64,000 nt of DNA from Granulosicoccus sp045106855 (GTDB taxonomy: Bacteria; Pseudomonadota; Gammaproteobacteria; Granulosicoccales; Granulosicoccaceae): the NCBI GenBank assembly GCA_045106855.1, contig JBGCFI010000002.1:124001-188000 (forward strand), in the 5' to 3' direction. A program made the translations under genes and the position numbers. Numbering within the stretch: the stretch's first letter is position 1; each line of letters starts with the position of its first letter. The notes under the pieces were generated by a model. The model made no database searches. It worked only from the letters and a program-made list of their open reading frames with translations, and was not told the origin of the DNA. Below are positions 1 to 9,159 of the stretch, piece after piece.

Positions 1-1
1 T

Positions 2-778
2 ATTGTAAATTCACGTCAAGCACCCGTTCCTGTCGCTGTTACCGACACTCAACCGGTTGTAAATAAAGTTCCAGAGGTTATCGAACAGCCAGTAGTTATC
101 GCAAGTGGTGACGGTGACGATCAGCCTGAAATAACAGTTCAGGCTATTGAAGAACCGGCAGCCCCCGTTGTGACAACCGATCTGGTAGATCTGGAGAGAC
201 AGGCGGCAGAGAAGGCTGAGGCGGATCGATTGGCAGCGGAGCGTGCTGAAGCGCGACTGGAAGCCGACAGGGAAATTCAAAGACTAGAGGCGCGTAAGCA
301 AGCAAAATTGCAAGAGCAACTGGAGCAGGAGGCTGCCGCTGAACGCGCGCGTAAAGCTGCTGCTGCCAGTGAGGCGAACAAGCAGACCGCTAACGCACCG
401 GAAGATGCTGTGAATAGTGCCGCCGGGCAAAACGATGTAAAGCCATTAATCAATTCGTCCGATATGTCCGAAGTACTTTCGCGGTTCGATGCCTTGTCTA
501 AGGCCATTGAACAACGTGATTCCGTTGCTTTACAACAAACAACTATTCAATCGTCCAGAAAAACCGCGTACTTCGATTATGTATTTCGTACCTTTGACAA
601 CGTCGAGGTCAAGATAAGTGATATCAGTGCAAACAGGCAGGATCAGACTATACGCGCTACGCTTCAAATCAATCGCATGATTCGCAACAATGGGGATGTG
701 GTTATACCACCCGATGAGTTCAGGAATATCCCCATATATTCTGTAAAGGATAAAACGTGGTCAGCGATTCACTGGTAG
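2..778 (+). CDS. C-terminal part of an unrecognised coiled-coil protein (5' end outside window)
   Basis: The reading frame is open from base 2 to the stop at 776-778, so the gene begins before the window; no internal start needs to be assumed. The visible 258 residues have three parts. First comes a Pro/Val/Glu-rich stretch of about 60 residues. A highly charged Ala/Glu/Arg coiled coil follows (roughly residues 62-130, with repeats such as ERQAAEKAEADRLAAERAEA). The last 110 residues form a compact domain starting near SDMSEVLSRFDAL, with alternating strands that end in TWSAIHW. The tail resembles the small alpha+beta (SnoaL/NTF2-like) domains found at the ends of some proteobacterial envelope or kinase proteins, but this is a weak impression. 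Function unknown. Confidence 0.65.
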   Translation: MVNSRQAPVPVAVTDTQPVVNKVPEVIEQPVVIASGDGDDQPEITVQAIEEPAAPVVTTDLVDLERQAAEKAEADRLAAERAEARLEADREIQRLEARKQAKLQEQLEQEAAAERARKAAAASEANKQTANAPEDAVNSAAGQNDVKPLINSSDMSEVLSRFDALSKAIEQRDSVALQQTTIQSSRKTAYFDYVFRTFDNVEVKISDISANRQDQTIRATLQINRMIRNNGDVVIPPDEFRNIPIYSVKDKTWSAIHW

Positions 779-1053
779 CGGGCAGCACGACGTAGCAGAG
801 CGTTAGCATTTTATATTGCGTACTTGCATCCCTCACGGGGTGCCCTGAACAAGCCGCGCCCTTGGATGATTACTTTCCGTTTTCAAGCCAACGGTTATCA
901 GGACCGCTAACGAATGTGCGACGTGAAGTGCAGTTTGATAACTCGCATGTTTAAAGCTTGATAGAGGCAATGTTGCCAGCGTACGTTAATTTTTTACGTG
1001 CGCCGGCTCCTGGCGGAATTTACCTGACGACTAACCGGTACGCGTCAAACGGA

Positions 1054-2244
1054 TCAGTCTTCTGCGAGAACATTGCAAATGGCATCGGCCAGAGAATCCA
1101 GTCCTTCCTCAGGCAGGCCTGCCACGTTGATTCTTCCGTCGCCGACGAGGTAGATCCCGTAATCGTCACGCAGTTTATCGATTTGGGTCTTGTTCAGGGG
1201 CAACCGGCTGAACATGCCTTTCTGGCGAGCGATGTAATCAAAGCGTTCTGAATTGGAACGTTTTCTCATAGCATCGCTAAATGCCTGCCGCAGTCCTACC
1301 ATGCGAACACGCATGGCTTCCAGCTCATTACGCCAATCCTCATTGAGTGATTCTTCTGTTAATACTACTTCTGTGGAATTAGCACCGTGATCGGGTGGCA
1401 TTGAATAGTTGGATCGGATGACAGTGCTCATTAGGCCATGTGCACGCATGGCTTCTGCCTCGTCTTTCGCGACTATCATGGCAGCACCGACTCGTTCTCT
1501 ATAGAGTCCCAGGTTCTTGGAACAGCTGGCTGCTACAACCATCTCTGGAAGCTTTTCAGCCATTAATCTTACGGCAGCGGCGTCTTCTTCCAGGCCATCG
1601 CCAAATCCCTGGTACGCAATGTCTACGAACGGAACCAGATCGTTGGACTTGAGTACGTCGATGACTTGCCCCCACTGATCAAGAGTGAGATCAGCGCCCG
1701 TAGGGTTGTGGCAACAACCGTGGAGTAAAACAATGTCGCCTGATCTGGCCTTGCTGAGCGTGGCTAGCATGGCGTCAAGGTCTACTTCACCGGTGCTTGC
1801 ATCGTAATAGGGGTAGCTCTTTAACTCATAGCCTGATGCACTTAACAACGGAATATGGTTTGGCCAAGTAGGATCTGAGACCCACAAGTCGGCATCCGGT
1901 CTGATATTTTTCATGAGATCGGCCAGAACACGCAATGCACCACTGCCGCCTACGGACTGTGCAGCACGGATTCTGCTCGTGTCCGCATTGTCGCCGAATA
2001 CTTGCTTGATCATGGCGCTACAAAAACCGGCACTACCCAGTGGACTGACGTACGCTTTTGTGTCCTGGGTGTCGACGAGTTTTCTTTCTGCAGACTTGAC
2101 TGCACGCATAACCGGTGTTTTTCCGGCGGAGTCTTTATAAATACCGACACCCAGGTCAATTTTATCTGCGCGCTCGTCAGCTCTGAAAGCTGTCATAAGC
2201 GCAAGGATGGCGTCTACCTTGGGTTCGGGAAGTCCTTCAAACAT
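1054..2244 (-). CDS. Aspartate/aromatic amino acid aminotransferase (class I, AspC/TyrB family)
   Basis: A PLP-dependent class I aminotransferase that should move an amino group between an aspartate or aromatic amino acid and 2-oxoglutarate in the cytoplasm. At 396 residues it matches E. coli AspC/TyrB. The PLP-binding residues are visible: HNPTGAD (Asn180), FVDIAYQGF (Asp208, Tyr211) and the Schiff-base lysine Lys243 in SCSKNLGLYRERVG. It starts MFEGLPEPKVDAI, typical of the family. It lies 117 bases downstream of the periplasmic binding protein on the same strand, and the two may be co-transcribed. In this setting it could deaminate the amino acid imported by the neighbouring ABC system. 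Whether it prefers aspartate or aromatic substrates cannot be decided by eye. Confidence 0.93.
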   Translation of the reverse strand: MFEGLPEPKVDAILALMTAFRADERADKIDLGVGIYKDSAGKTPVMRAVKSAERKLVDTQDTKAYVSPLGSAGFCSAMIKQVFGDNADTSRIRAAQSVGGSGALRVLADLMKNIRPDADLWVSDPTWPNHIPLLSASGYELKSYPYYDASTGEVDLDAMLATLSKARSGDIVLLHGCCHNPTGADLTLDQWGQVIDVLKSNDLVPFVDIAYQGFGDGLEEDAAAVRLMAEKLPEMVVAASCSKNLGLYRERVGAAMIVAKDEAEAMRAHGLMSTVIRSNYSMPPDHGANSTEVVLTEESLNEDWRNELEAMRVRMVGLRQAFSDAMRKRSNSERFDYIARQKGMFSRLPLNKTQIDKLRDDYGIYLVGDGRINVAGLPEEGLDSLADAICNVLAED

Positions 2245-2361
2245 GTTTTGTGATCCTGGCGGGTTTTGCCGATGGGATGGTAAAGATTAAGTGTAGGTAT
2301 GAGGTTCTGAGGGGCGTTGCGAATAACAACTCTACTCGTCAGATGTCATTTGGAAGCTGGA

Positions 2362-3171
2362 CTAATTGCTAAGTTGCCACTTGACAGCTAGCTGGTCGAA
2401 GAATCCACGTTCCGTTTTCAGCCTGATCCATGTGTTCAGGTAGTTGATCCAGACTTGATCATCTTGCGGGACCAGCATGGCGATGGGCGTTCGCGCACGT
2501 CCTTCCTTGACGGGAACAACCATCATTTCCGGATATTTAGCCACTAGCTTGTAGGCCTCTACATTGGATGTGATGTGCGCATCGGCACGTCCGGAGAGCA
2601 CTTCCTGAAAATCGCGGGCTGGCGCTTCAATGATTTTCTTCTTGGCGTTAGGGAAGAAATCCTTGACCTGTTGTTCCTGTGTCGTGCCAAGTGTGGCTGC
2701 AACAGTAACGTCGGCCTTGTCCAGGTCATCCCAGTCTGTGAACCTGTCACTGTTTTTTTTCAGTGTGAGCGGTACGGTGTTGAGAGCGAAGTAGCTATTG
2801 GTATATCCGGCGGCCTTGGCTCGCCCCGGGCTGATGGAGGCACTCCCGGTCATGTGGTATTTGCCCGCGGTAACGCCACTGACGAGTGTTTTCCAGTCGG
2901 TTGGTACAAATTCGACATCCACATCAAGATCTTTGGCCAGTTCTGTGACGACATCAATGTCGTAGCCTTTATAGCTATTGGTTGCGATATCCTTGAGAGT
3001 CATCGGGTCCCAATCACCGGTGGTGCCTACTTTGAGTGTGCCACTGGAGAGAATCTCGTTGAGCACGGAATCGGCTGCCGTGACTGGATTGGCAAGACTG
3101 ACCAGAGCGAGCAGGCAGACGGCTTTGCCAGCGTTCAGCAAAAGGTGGAATCGCTTGAGCATGTTATTCAT
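2362..3171 (-). CDS. Periplasmic substrate-binding protein (polar amino acid / cyclohexadienyl dehydratase-like, SBP family 3)
   Basis: 269 residues with an N-terminal signal peptide (hydrophobic run about residues 14-32, cleavage near NPVTAADS), so the product should be periplasmic. The mature part begins LKVGTTGDWDPMT and carries GYDIDVVTELAKDL, which is the type 2 periplasmic-binding fold of SBP family 3. Two different jobs use this fold. Most members deliver polar amino acids to an ABC transporter; a branch (PheC) is cyclohexadienyl dehydratase, and the TGDWDP and VPTDWKTL stretches are reminiscent of it. The ATPase and permease genes start on the opposite strand only 103 bases away, which favours transport. 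The aromatic-type aminotransferase downstream keeps the PheC alternative alive. Confidence 0.85.
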   Translation of the reverse strand: MNNMLKRFHLLLNAGKAVCLLALVSLANPVTAADSVLNEILSSGTLKVGTTGDWDPMTLKDIATNSYKGYDIDVVTELAKDLDVDVEFVPTDWKTLVSGVTAGKYHMTGSASISPGRAKAAGYTNSYFALNTVPLTLKKNSDRFTDWDDLDKADVTVAATLGTTQEQQVKDFFPNAKKKIIEAPARDFQEVLSGRADAHITSNVEAYKLVAKYPEMMVVPVKEGRARTPIAMLVPQDDQVWINYLNTWIRLKTERGFFDQLAVKWQLSN

Positions 3172-3274
3172 CTTCAGTTGTCAAGAGTGTCAAGTATACC
3201 TTTTCAAGCACTGTTCACGAGCCCTTTTCCCGAGCCTGGTCCCTTGGGTGTCCGCATGAGCTAAGCTGTAACTC

Positions 3275-4042
3275 ATGAAAAAAGCCTCCATGCATAGCGA
3301 CGCCGCGCCTGCGATCATCGAGATGGTGAATGTGTCCAGATTCTTCGGTAGTTTCCAGGCTCTCCACGAAGTGTCGCTCAGTGTGAAAGCTGGCGAAAGA
3401 ATGGTCATCTGTGGCCCTTCCGGTTCCGGGAAATCGACTCTTATCCGATGTGTAAACCAACTGGAAAAACACGATTCGGGCGAGGTCATTGTCAATGGCG
3501 TAGAACTGGGTCGGAATAAGCGACAGCTACGGGAGATACGTACAGATGTGGGCATGGTATTCCAGCAGTTCAATCTGTTTCCGCATCTGAGTGTCCTGGA
3601 GAATCTGATGCTGGGTCCGATGCGTGCGCGTAAGCTCACGAAAGAGGCGGCGACCGAACTTGCCATGCGCTATCTGAAGCGGGTTCGCATCCCCGAGCAG
3701 GCCGACAAATACCCCAGCCAGCTTTCAGGTGGCCAGCAGCAGCGCGTTGCGATTGCCCGTAGCCTGTGTATGGAGCCGAAGGTCATGCTGTTTGACGAAC
3801 CCACCTCGGCACTGGATCCGGAAATGATCTCCGAGGTTCTGGATGTCATGGTCGAGCTGGCAGATACTGGCATGACCATGATGGTTGTCACCCATGAAAT
3901 GGGATTTGCGAAAAAGGTTGCCGATACTGTCGTGTTCATGGATGGTGGCAGAATTGTGGAATCGGGTACACCAGACGAGTTCTTCAATCACGCACAGTCA
4001 GAGCGAGGCCGTTTGTTTCTGCAACAGATATTGCAGCATTAG
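3275..4042 (+). CDS. Amino acid ABC transporter ATP-binding protein (GlnQ/HisP type)
   Basis: 255 residues, one complete ABC domain. Walker A is GPSGSGKST at residues 47-55, the Q-loop is VFQQFN near 95-100, the signature is LSGGQQQR at 150-157, Walker B with D-loop is LFDEPTSALDP near 172-182, and the switch histidine is in VVTHEMGF. This pattern is typical of polar amino acid importers. It should energise the permease encoded 12 bases downstream and serve the binding protein encoded divergently at 2362-3171. It is the first gene of a compact plus-strand operon reaching to 8747. An ATG at 3290 (MHSDAAPA) is a possible later start. Confidence 0.95.
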   Translation: MKKASMHSDAAPAIIEMVNVSRFFGSFQALHEVSLSVKAGERMVICGPSGSGKSTLIRCVNQLEKHDSGEVIVNGVELGRNKRQLREIRTDVGMVFQQFNLFPHLSVLENLMLGPMRARKLTKEAATELAMRYLKRVRIPEQADKYPSQLSGGQQQRVAIARSLCMEPKVMLFDEPTSALDPEMISEVLDVMVELADTGMTMMVVTHEMGFAKKVADTVVFMDGGRIVESGTPDEFFNHAQSERGRLFLQQILQH

Positions 4043-4054
4043 GCGAGACTCTTC

Positions 4055-4864
4055 ATGTTCACAATTTTAAATTGTTTATCGGAGTGTTGCCGCATGGTTT
4101 GTCAGCGTCCAGCATGGCGCCGCGTGCGCATACCAACATTCGTGTTAGCTGTCAGTGCACTACTGACGGGGTGTGGCAGTAATCTGCAGTGGTATGTTGT
4201 ATCGCCTGCTACCGAATCCGGGCGAACCAATCTTATGTTCATGCTCGGTGGGCTGAAGTACACACTGTTACTGTCACTGGCCGCCATCGTTATTTCCGTG
4301 GTGGTCGGTCTACTGGTAGCGTTGCCTGGCTTGTCGGGCAATCCGCTATGGCGCGCATTTAACCGTGTTTATGTAGCGTTGTTTCGAGCTATCCCGGTAC
4401 TTGTGCTGATTCTTTGGGTCTATTACGGTTTACCTATCGTAATGGGTGTCGCGATATCAATATTCTGGGCGGGTGTTGTTGCCTTGGCGATATCCGATAG
4501 TGCATTTGAAGCTGAAATATTTCGTGCCGGTATTCAGTCCATTGATCGTGGTCAGATCGAGGCCGCTGATTCACTTGGCCTGGGGTATGTAGACCGAATG
4601 CGCTACGTGATCCTGCCGCAGGCAATCAGACGCGTATTGCCACCATTGGGAAATCAGTTTGTTTATGTGCTGAAGATGTCTTCACTGGTGTCTGTTATCG
4701 GTATGGAAGAGCTAACACGGCGCGCCAATGATCTGGTGACATCCGAATACCGGCCACTGGAAATATATACTGTCCTGATTCTGGAGTATCTGGTACTGAT
4801 ATTGGTCGTCACCGCAGGCGTAAGCTGGATAGAAAGACGATTTGAGCGCCAGGACAAACGTTAA
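4055..4864 (+). CDS. Amino acid ABC transporter permease (HisM/GltJ type)
   Basis: Inner-membrane permease of a polar amino acid importer, 269 residues. The binding-protein-dependent transport domain spans about residues 65-260, with several hydrophobic segments and the EAA-type loop (IEAADSLGLGYVDRMRYVILPQA) that contacts the ATPase. The extra N-terminus contains a hydrophobic segment ending LLTGCGSN, which resembles a lipobox but more probably is the first membrane span; an ATG at 4094 is an alternative start. Its stop codon abuts the ATG of the next gene (TAAATG at 4862-4867), so the MFS gene is almost certainly translated from the same message. A second permease subunit is absent, so this one probably forms a homodimer. 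Confidence 0.93.
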   Translation: MFTILNCLSECCRMVCQRPAWRRVRIPTFVLAVSALLTGCGSNLQWYVVSPATESGRTNLMFMLGGLKYTLLLSLAAIVISVVVGLLVALPGLSGNPLWRAFNRVYVALFRAIPVLVLILWVYYGLPIVMGVAISIFWAGVVALAISDSAFEAEIFRAGIQSIDRGQIEAADSLGLGYVDRMRYVILPQAIRRVLPPLGNQFVYVLKMSSLVSVIGMEELTRRANDLVTSEYRPLEIYTVLILEYLVLILVVTAGVSWIERRFERQDKR

Positions 4865-6040
4865 ATGCCGCGTTCTGTTTACTTGCTGCCGGTATTGCTG
4901 GCCTGTGCCAGTCTGACAGTGATGGCGGGTGCCACTATTGCCCCGGGGCTACCGGGGTTGGTTGAGCACTTTGCCGACTATCCAGATGCTGACTACCTTT
5001 CGCGGTTTATTCTCACCGCTCCGGGACTTGCGATCGCCTGTAGCGCATCGCTGGCCGGGTGGGTTGCAGACAAACTGGGACGTCGTCTCTTGTTACAGCT
5101 TGGCATTGCCTTGTATATCGTTGCAGGTAGTGCCGGTCTGTGGCTTGATGACCTGATCTTTCTTTTGATCAGTCGCTTGTTTCTGGGAGTTGCAGTGGGC
5201 ATGATCATGGTGTGTTCCATGGCTTTGCTCACTGATCACTTTCAAGGTGCCGAACGGGACAGGGCCATGGGGATACAGGCTTCTGCAATGTCGCTGGGTG
5301 GCATCATGTTTATAGCGTTGGGCTCTATGCTTGCTGACATGTCGTGGCGAGCGCCGTTTTCGGTTTATCTTTTGCCATGCCTGCTGTTTCCGCTGATCCA
5401 CTGGTTTGTTAAAAAGCCACCGGTATCTGCACAAGAGGTGAATGTTGCTGATAATATTTTTCCAGTGAAACATGCTGCATTGCTATACCTACTGGCATGT
5501 CTGAGTATGATGATGTTTTACTTCATACCTACACAGCTACCTTTTTATGCGCTCGAAATGGGTGCGGAAAATCTTAAATATGGCGGGTTCGCGATAGCCT
5601 TGAGTCAGGTGTTCGCGGCTTTGGCGTCAGCTAACTATCAACGCTTACGGGCGCGATTTGATAATACCTTGATTCTGATCATCAGTTACAGCTGCATGAG
5701 TGCAGGATTTATACTGTTGTCTTACGTCGATTCGCTGTTATACATGTATCTTTGCATGCCAATAATTGGAATCGGGCTGGGGTTCAACTTCCCTAATTTG
5801 ACTATCTGGCTAATGTCCAGAGTGCCTTCCAGCATGCGGGGTCGCTCATCAGGGGGGTTAACCACAGCGGTATTTGTAGGCCAGTTCCTGTCGCCTCTAT
5901 TGAGCCAACCTATGGTAAACAGTCATAGCATCGCTAAGGCGTTCATGCTCGCCGGGGCAGGCATGGTAGCGTTAGTCATATTGCCATGTATCATTGTCCA
6001 GTGGATACTCAAGGACAAGTTCGTCAAACGGAGCCCTTGA
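4865..6040 (+). CDS. Major facilitator superfamily transporter
   Basis: 391 residues with about 12 hydrophobic spans and the MFS loop 2-3 motif GWVADKLGRR near residues 65-74, so this is an inner-membrane secondary transporter of the DHA1/sugar-acid type. It begins directly after the ABC permease stop (TAAATG junction) and is followed 29 bases later by a GlcD-like dehydrogenase. This places it inside a catabolic operon rather than among drug pumps. It could export a by-product or import the hydroxy acid handled by the next two enzymes. The substrate cannot be read from the sequence. Confidence 0.9.
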   Translation: MPRSVYLLPVLLACASLTVMAGATIAPGLPGLVEHFADYPDADYLSRFILTAPGLAIACSASLAGWVADKLGRRLLLQLGIALYIVAGSAGLWLDDLIFLLISRLFLGVAVGMIMVCSMALLTDHFQGAERDRAMGIQASAMSLGGIMFIALGSMLADMSWRAPFSVYLLPCLLFPLIHWFVKKPPVSAQEVNVADNIFPVKHAALLYLLACLSMMMFYFIPTQLPFYALEMGAENLKYGGFAIALSQVFAALASANYQRLRARFDNTLILIISYSCMSAGFILLSYVDSLLYMYLCMPIIGIGLGFNFPNLTIWLMSRVPSSMRGRSSGGLTTAVFVGQFLSPLLSQPMVNSHSIAKAFMLAGAGMVALVILPCIIVQWILKDKFVKRSP

Positions 6041-6069
6041 CATGCTCCGCTACCTATCAGAGGACTACT

Positions 6070-7452
6070 ATGCCAGACCACATAGCGCTTACTATCGAGA
6101 AACTGAGAGTGGAACTCGGCGACAGACTATCAACAGGCACTTCCATACTGGAAATTCATAGCCGGGATGAAGCCCACAGTACTCCGGCTTTGCCAGATGC
6201 TGTCGTTTTTCCCGAAAGCACCGCAGAAGTATCGACGATCATGAAAATCTGTTCGGCTCACCAATGTCCGGTGGTGCCTTTTGGCATTGGCACCTCATTG
6301 GAAGGGCATGTGATTCCGCGTAATGGCGGGATAAGTATTGACACCAGTCGCATGAATCGCGTGTTGTGTGTCCACGATTCTGACTGGGATGCGGTTGTTC
6401 AACCGGGTGTCACTCGTGTTCAGCTAAACGAAGAGTTGCGTACCACAGGCCTGATGTTTACCGTTGATCCCGGTGCGAACGCAACGCTCGGCGGTATGGC
6501 TGCTACCCGGGCATCGGGCACTAACACAGTGCGTTATGGCAGCATGCGTGACAATGTCATGGCGCTGGAAGTTGTGCTGCCCAACGGGCAGATCATGCGT
6601 ACCGGCACACGTGCGCGAAAGTCATCTGCAGGCTACGACCTTACGCGGTTGTTTGTAGGCTCAGAAGGGACATTGGGCATTATCACAGAGCTAACGGTTC
6701 GACTGTATGCTCAGCCAGACACCATTTCGTCGGCTAGCTGTGTGTTCGAAAGCGTTGAGCAAGCCGTCGATGCGGTGATGATGGCGATGCAGTTAGGTAT
6801 TCCCATGGCGCGCATAGAACTAGTCGATGAGCTGGAGATGAAAGGATTGAATCTATATAACCCTGATTTTCAATATCCTGAAAAGCCACATCTTTTTCTG
6901 GAGTTTCATGGCACGCAAGCAGGTGTGAAAGAACAGATAGACATGTTTCAGGAGGCAGCCTCTGAATTTGGCGTCAGCGATTTTCAATGGGCCAGTAAAC
7001 CTGAAGAGCGCACCCGGCTCTGGCAGGCTCGGCATAACGCCTACTATGCGGGGAAAGCTTTGCGTCCAGGTGCTGACGGGGTGGTGACCGATGTGTGCGT
7101 GCCGATATCCAGACTGGCAGAGGCGATTCAAAAAACCCGCGAGTTGGCTGATGCTTCAGGTCTAATTGCGCCGCTGGTCGGACATGTCGGTGATGGTAAT
7201 TTTCATTTGCTGATTCTTGTTCACCCTGATGATCCTGTAGAGATGCAAAAAGCCACACAGCTAGTCGGCGATGTTAATAAGGTTGCGCTTGAATGCGATG
7301 GAACCGTCACAGGCGAACACGGTGTCGGTACCGGTAAGAAAAAATACATGGTTGATGAGCATGGGGATGCTTATGCGTTTATGGGCATGCTTAAAAAATC
7401 CATAGATCCGGACAACATCATGAACCCGGGCAAACTGGTTTCTATCAACTGA
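6070..7452 (+). CDS. FAD-linked 2-hydroxyacid dehydrogenase (GlcD / D-lactate dehydrogenase family)
   Basis: 460 residues when started at the ATG at 6070 (MPDHIALTIEKL), which has an AGAGGA ribosome-binding site 7 bases upstream; a longer open frame from 5986 overlaps the MFS gene and is unlikely. The N-terminal FAD-binding half (VAO/PCMH type) shows PFGIGTSLEGHV and PGANATLGGMAA. The C-terminal FAD-oxidase domain carries HVGDGNFH and GEHGVGTGKK. The family oxidises D-2-hydroxy acids such as D-lactate or glycolate to 2-oxo acids and passes electrons to the respiratory chain. It sits between the MFS gene and a four-carbon sugar-acid kinase, so a polyhydroxy acid is a likelier substrate here than lactate. 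Confidence 0.92.
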   Translation: MPDHIALTIEKLRVELGDRLSTGTSILEIHSRDEAHSTPALPDAVVFPESTAEVSTIMKICSAHQCPVVPFGIGTSLEGHVIPRNGGISIDTSRMNRVLCVHDSDWDAVVQPGVTRVQLNEELRTTGLMFTVDPGANATLGGMAATRASGTNTVRYGSMRDNVMALEVVLPNGQIMRTGTRARKSSAGYDLTRLFVGSEGTLGIITELTVRLYAQPDTISSASCVFESVEQAVDAVMMAMQLGIPMARIELVDELEMKGLNLYNPDFQYPEKPHLFLEFHGTQAGVKEQIDMFQEAASEFGVSDFQWASKPEERTRLWQARHNAYYAGKALRPGADGVVTDVCVPISRLAEAIQKTRELADASGLIAPLVGHVGDGNFHLLILVHPDDPVEMQKATQLVGDVNKVALECDGTVTGEHGVGTGKKKYMVDEHGDAYAFMGMLKKSIDPDNIMNPGKLVSIN

Positions 7453-7460
7453 CCAATTAA

Positions 7461-8747
7461 ATGAACACTTCACACACTCATAACCGGACCGTACTTGGTT
7501 GCATTGCTGATGACTTTACTGGTGCAACCGACCTTGCGGGTTTACTGGCACGTAGCGGAGTGAAGGTCTCGCTTCGTATCGGTGTGCCCGAGGGTGTACC
7601 GAACGACACATCGGCTTTTGAGGTAATTGCTCTCAAGTGTCGCACTGCTCCCGTGGATGAGGCGGTAAGCGAATGTCTAGAGGCGCTCTCGTGGTTAAAA
7701 AAGGCGGGTGCCACGCGATTCTTCTGGAAATACTGTTCGACCTTCGATAGCACGCGCGAAGGCAATATTGGCCCGGTGGCTGAGGCTCTGATGCAAGCGC
7801 TCGATTGCCAGCAGACCATTTATTGCCCTGCGTTCCCCGAAAACGGTCGATCAATATTCATGGGTAATCTTTTTGTCGGTCGGCAACCTTTGGCCGAGAG
7901 CCCAATGAAAGACCATCCCTTAACGCCCATGCAGGACAGCAATCTGGTACGTCTGCTGCAGCCACAGGTCAACACAGCCGTGGGTCTGGTTGACCGACTC
8001 ACTGTTGCAAATGGTAGTGATGCCGTGCGCCTTGCGCTGGATGATCTAAAGCAGGATGGAACTGAGCATGTTGTTATAGACGCTGTCGCGAATGATGATC
8101 TGAACATCATTGCCCGGGCTTGTCAGGATTATCCGTTGTTGACCGGTGGAAGCGCTGTTGCTATGTCGCTGCCGGACCTCTATCTGGCGGATGGTACCTT
8201 AGCGGTCGAAGAATCTGTAACAGATTTCCCTTCGACGCCTGCGGGCACACTTATTTTATCTGGTAGTTGTTCACAGATGACGCGACAGCAGGTCGAGGCC
8301 TATAAGAGCAAGGGGCCGTGTTTTCAACTGGATCCCCTGACGCTGGCTGATGAGGGTATCGATAGGGTTCAACAATGGTTAGCATCATTGCCGCCACAGT
8401 CCAATCCACTTATCTATGCCACAGCGGAACCCGATAAAGTAAAGGAAGCCCAACAGCGCCTGGGTACTGAGCAGGCATGTAGCTTGATCGAATCCGCGTT
8501 GGCACAGCTGGCAGTCCGGGCCAGAGAGCTGGGTGTACGACGTTTTGTCGTAGCCGGTGGCGAGACGTCCGGCGCGGTGACAAAAGCGTTGGGTGTGCAT
8601 CAATTAATTATCGGTGCTGAAATTGCCCCGGGTGTTCCGTGGACGCATTGTCAAAGTGAAGGCTACGTGCTGGCGTTGACTCTAAAATCCGGAAATTTCG
8701 GGGCCGTGAGCTTTTTTGAAGATGCGATGGCTTTACTTGAGGGCTAG
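7461..8747 (+). CDS. Four-carbon acid sugar kinase (DUF1537; OtnK/DtnK-like)
   Basis: 428 residues. The N-terminal domain opens with LGCIADDFTGATDLAGLLAR, the hallmark of the four-carbon acid sugar kinases, and continues with FFWKYCSTFDSTREGNIG. The C-terminal nucleotide-binding domain shows VVAGGETSGAVTKALG. Characterised relatives phosphorylate 3-oxo-tetronate (OtnK), D-threonate (DtnK) or D-erythronate. It starts only 8 bases after the GlcD-like gene, so it is the last intact gene of the operon that begins at 3275. The usual partners (OtnC aldolase, OtnI isomerase, PdxA2) are not nearby, so the exact substrate stays open. Confidence 0.92.
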   Translation: MNTSHTHNRTVLGCIADDFTGATDLAGLLARSGVKVSLRIGVPEGVPNDTSAFEVIALKCRTAPVDEAVSECLEALSWLKKAGATRFFWKYCSTFDSTREGNIGPVAEALMQALDCQQTIYCPAFPENGRSIFMGNLFVGRQPLAESPMKDHPLTPMQDSNLVRLLQPQVNTAVGLVDRLTVANGSDAVRLALDDLKQDGTEHVVIDAVANDDLNIIARACQDYPLLTGGSAVAMSLPDLYLADGTLAVEESVTDFPSTPAGTLILSGSCSQMTRQQVEAYKSKGPCFQLDPLTLADEGIDRVQQWLASLPPQSNPLIYATAEPDKVKEAQQRLGTEQACSLIESALAQLAVRARELGVRRFVVAGGETSGAVTKALGVHQLIIGAEIAPGVPWTHCQSEGYVLALTLKSGNFGAVSFFEDAMALLEG

Positions 8748-8870
8748 AATTCCTTACCTCATAATGCCAACGTCACGGAGCCGATTCAAGAGCATGGGTA
8801 TCACAATAAGGTGATCACCATCCCTACCTTACCAGGCCAATCGGTTTTGCCGTTTACTCTGTTGTAGCCA

Positions 8871-9159
8871 ACGGGAAATCTACTTGCAGAAGCGGTTGTT
8901 TGGTATCTTACGCAAGTTCGGCGTGGAGACAAACAGGCCATGGATGCAGCCGCTTGTTTTCATCTGGATAATGGAGCAAGCCTGGATATTGTTCTCGTTT
9001 GCGCAGATGTCAACAAAAGGTTTGATGCTATCAGGTGGCGTCATGGTCAGCTATCTTTACGACCTTGATAAAGTGGCGGGTAATCATGCGTTGTATGCCA
9101 ATAAATACCGGATCATTGCTGGGGATAGTGCGCTGGCTTTGTCTGAACCCGAGAAATGA
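8871..9159 (+). pseudogene. matA: Remnant of malonyl-CoA decarboxylase C-terminus (matA)
   Basis: Two plus-strand frames together spell the end of malonyl-CoA decarboxylase. From 8871 one frame reads AEAVVWYLTQVRRGDKQ and then FHLDNGASLD. Near 9003 the match jumps to the +1 frame, which reads MSTKGLMLSGGVMVSYLYDL and runs to the TGA at 9157-9159. In intact members of the family these blocks are continuous (compare FHLxNGAxL...SxKGL..S.G.MVNYLYDL). An in-frame TAG at 8865-8867 closes the first part, and 8748-8864 shows no recognisable rest of the gene. The rest has been lost, leaving a dead 3' end. It lies directly before matB, the normal operon partner, and its stop overlaps an ATG (ATGA) at 9156. 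Confidence 0.75.

Noticed and set aside
50..60. CAACCGGTTG near the left edge as another iol operator
   Set aside because: It lies inside an open coding frame and lacks the outer bases of the palindrome.
2575..3264. Long plus-strand open frame over the binding-protein gene
   Set aside because: Shadow of the minus-strand gene, which has a clear signal peptide and family motifs.
5986..6069. Longer start for the GlcD-like gene
   Set aside because: The extra 28 residues overlap the MFS gene and do not look like a leader, while the ATG at 6070 has a good ribosome-binding site.
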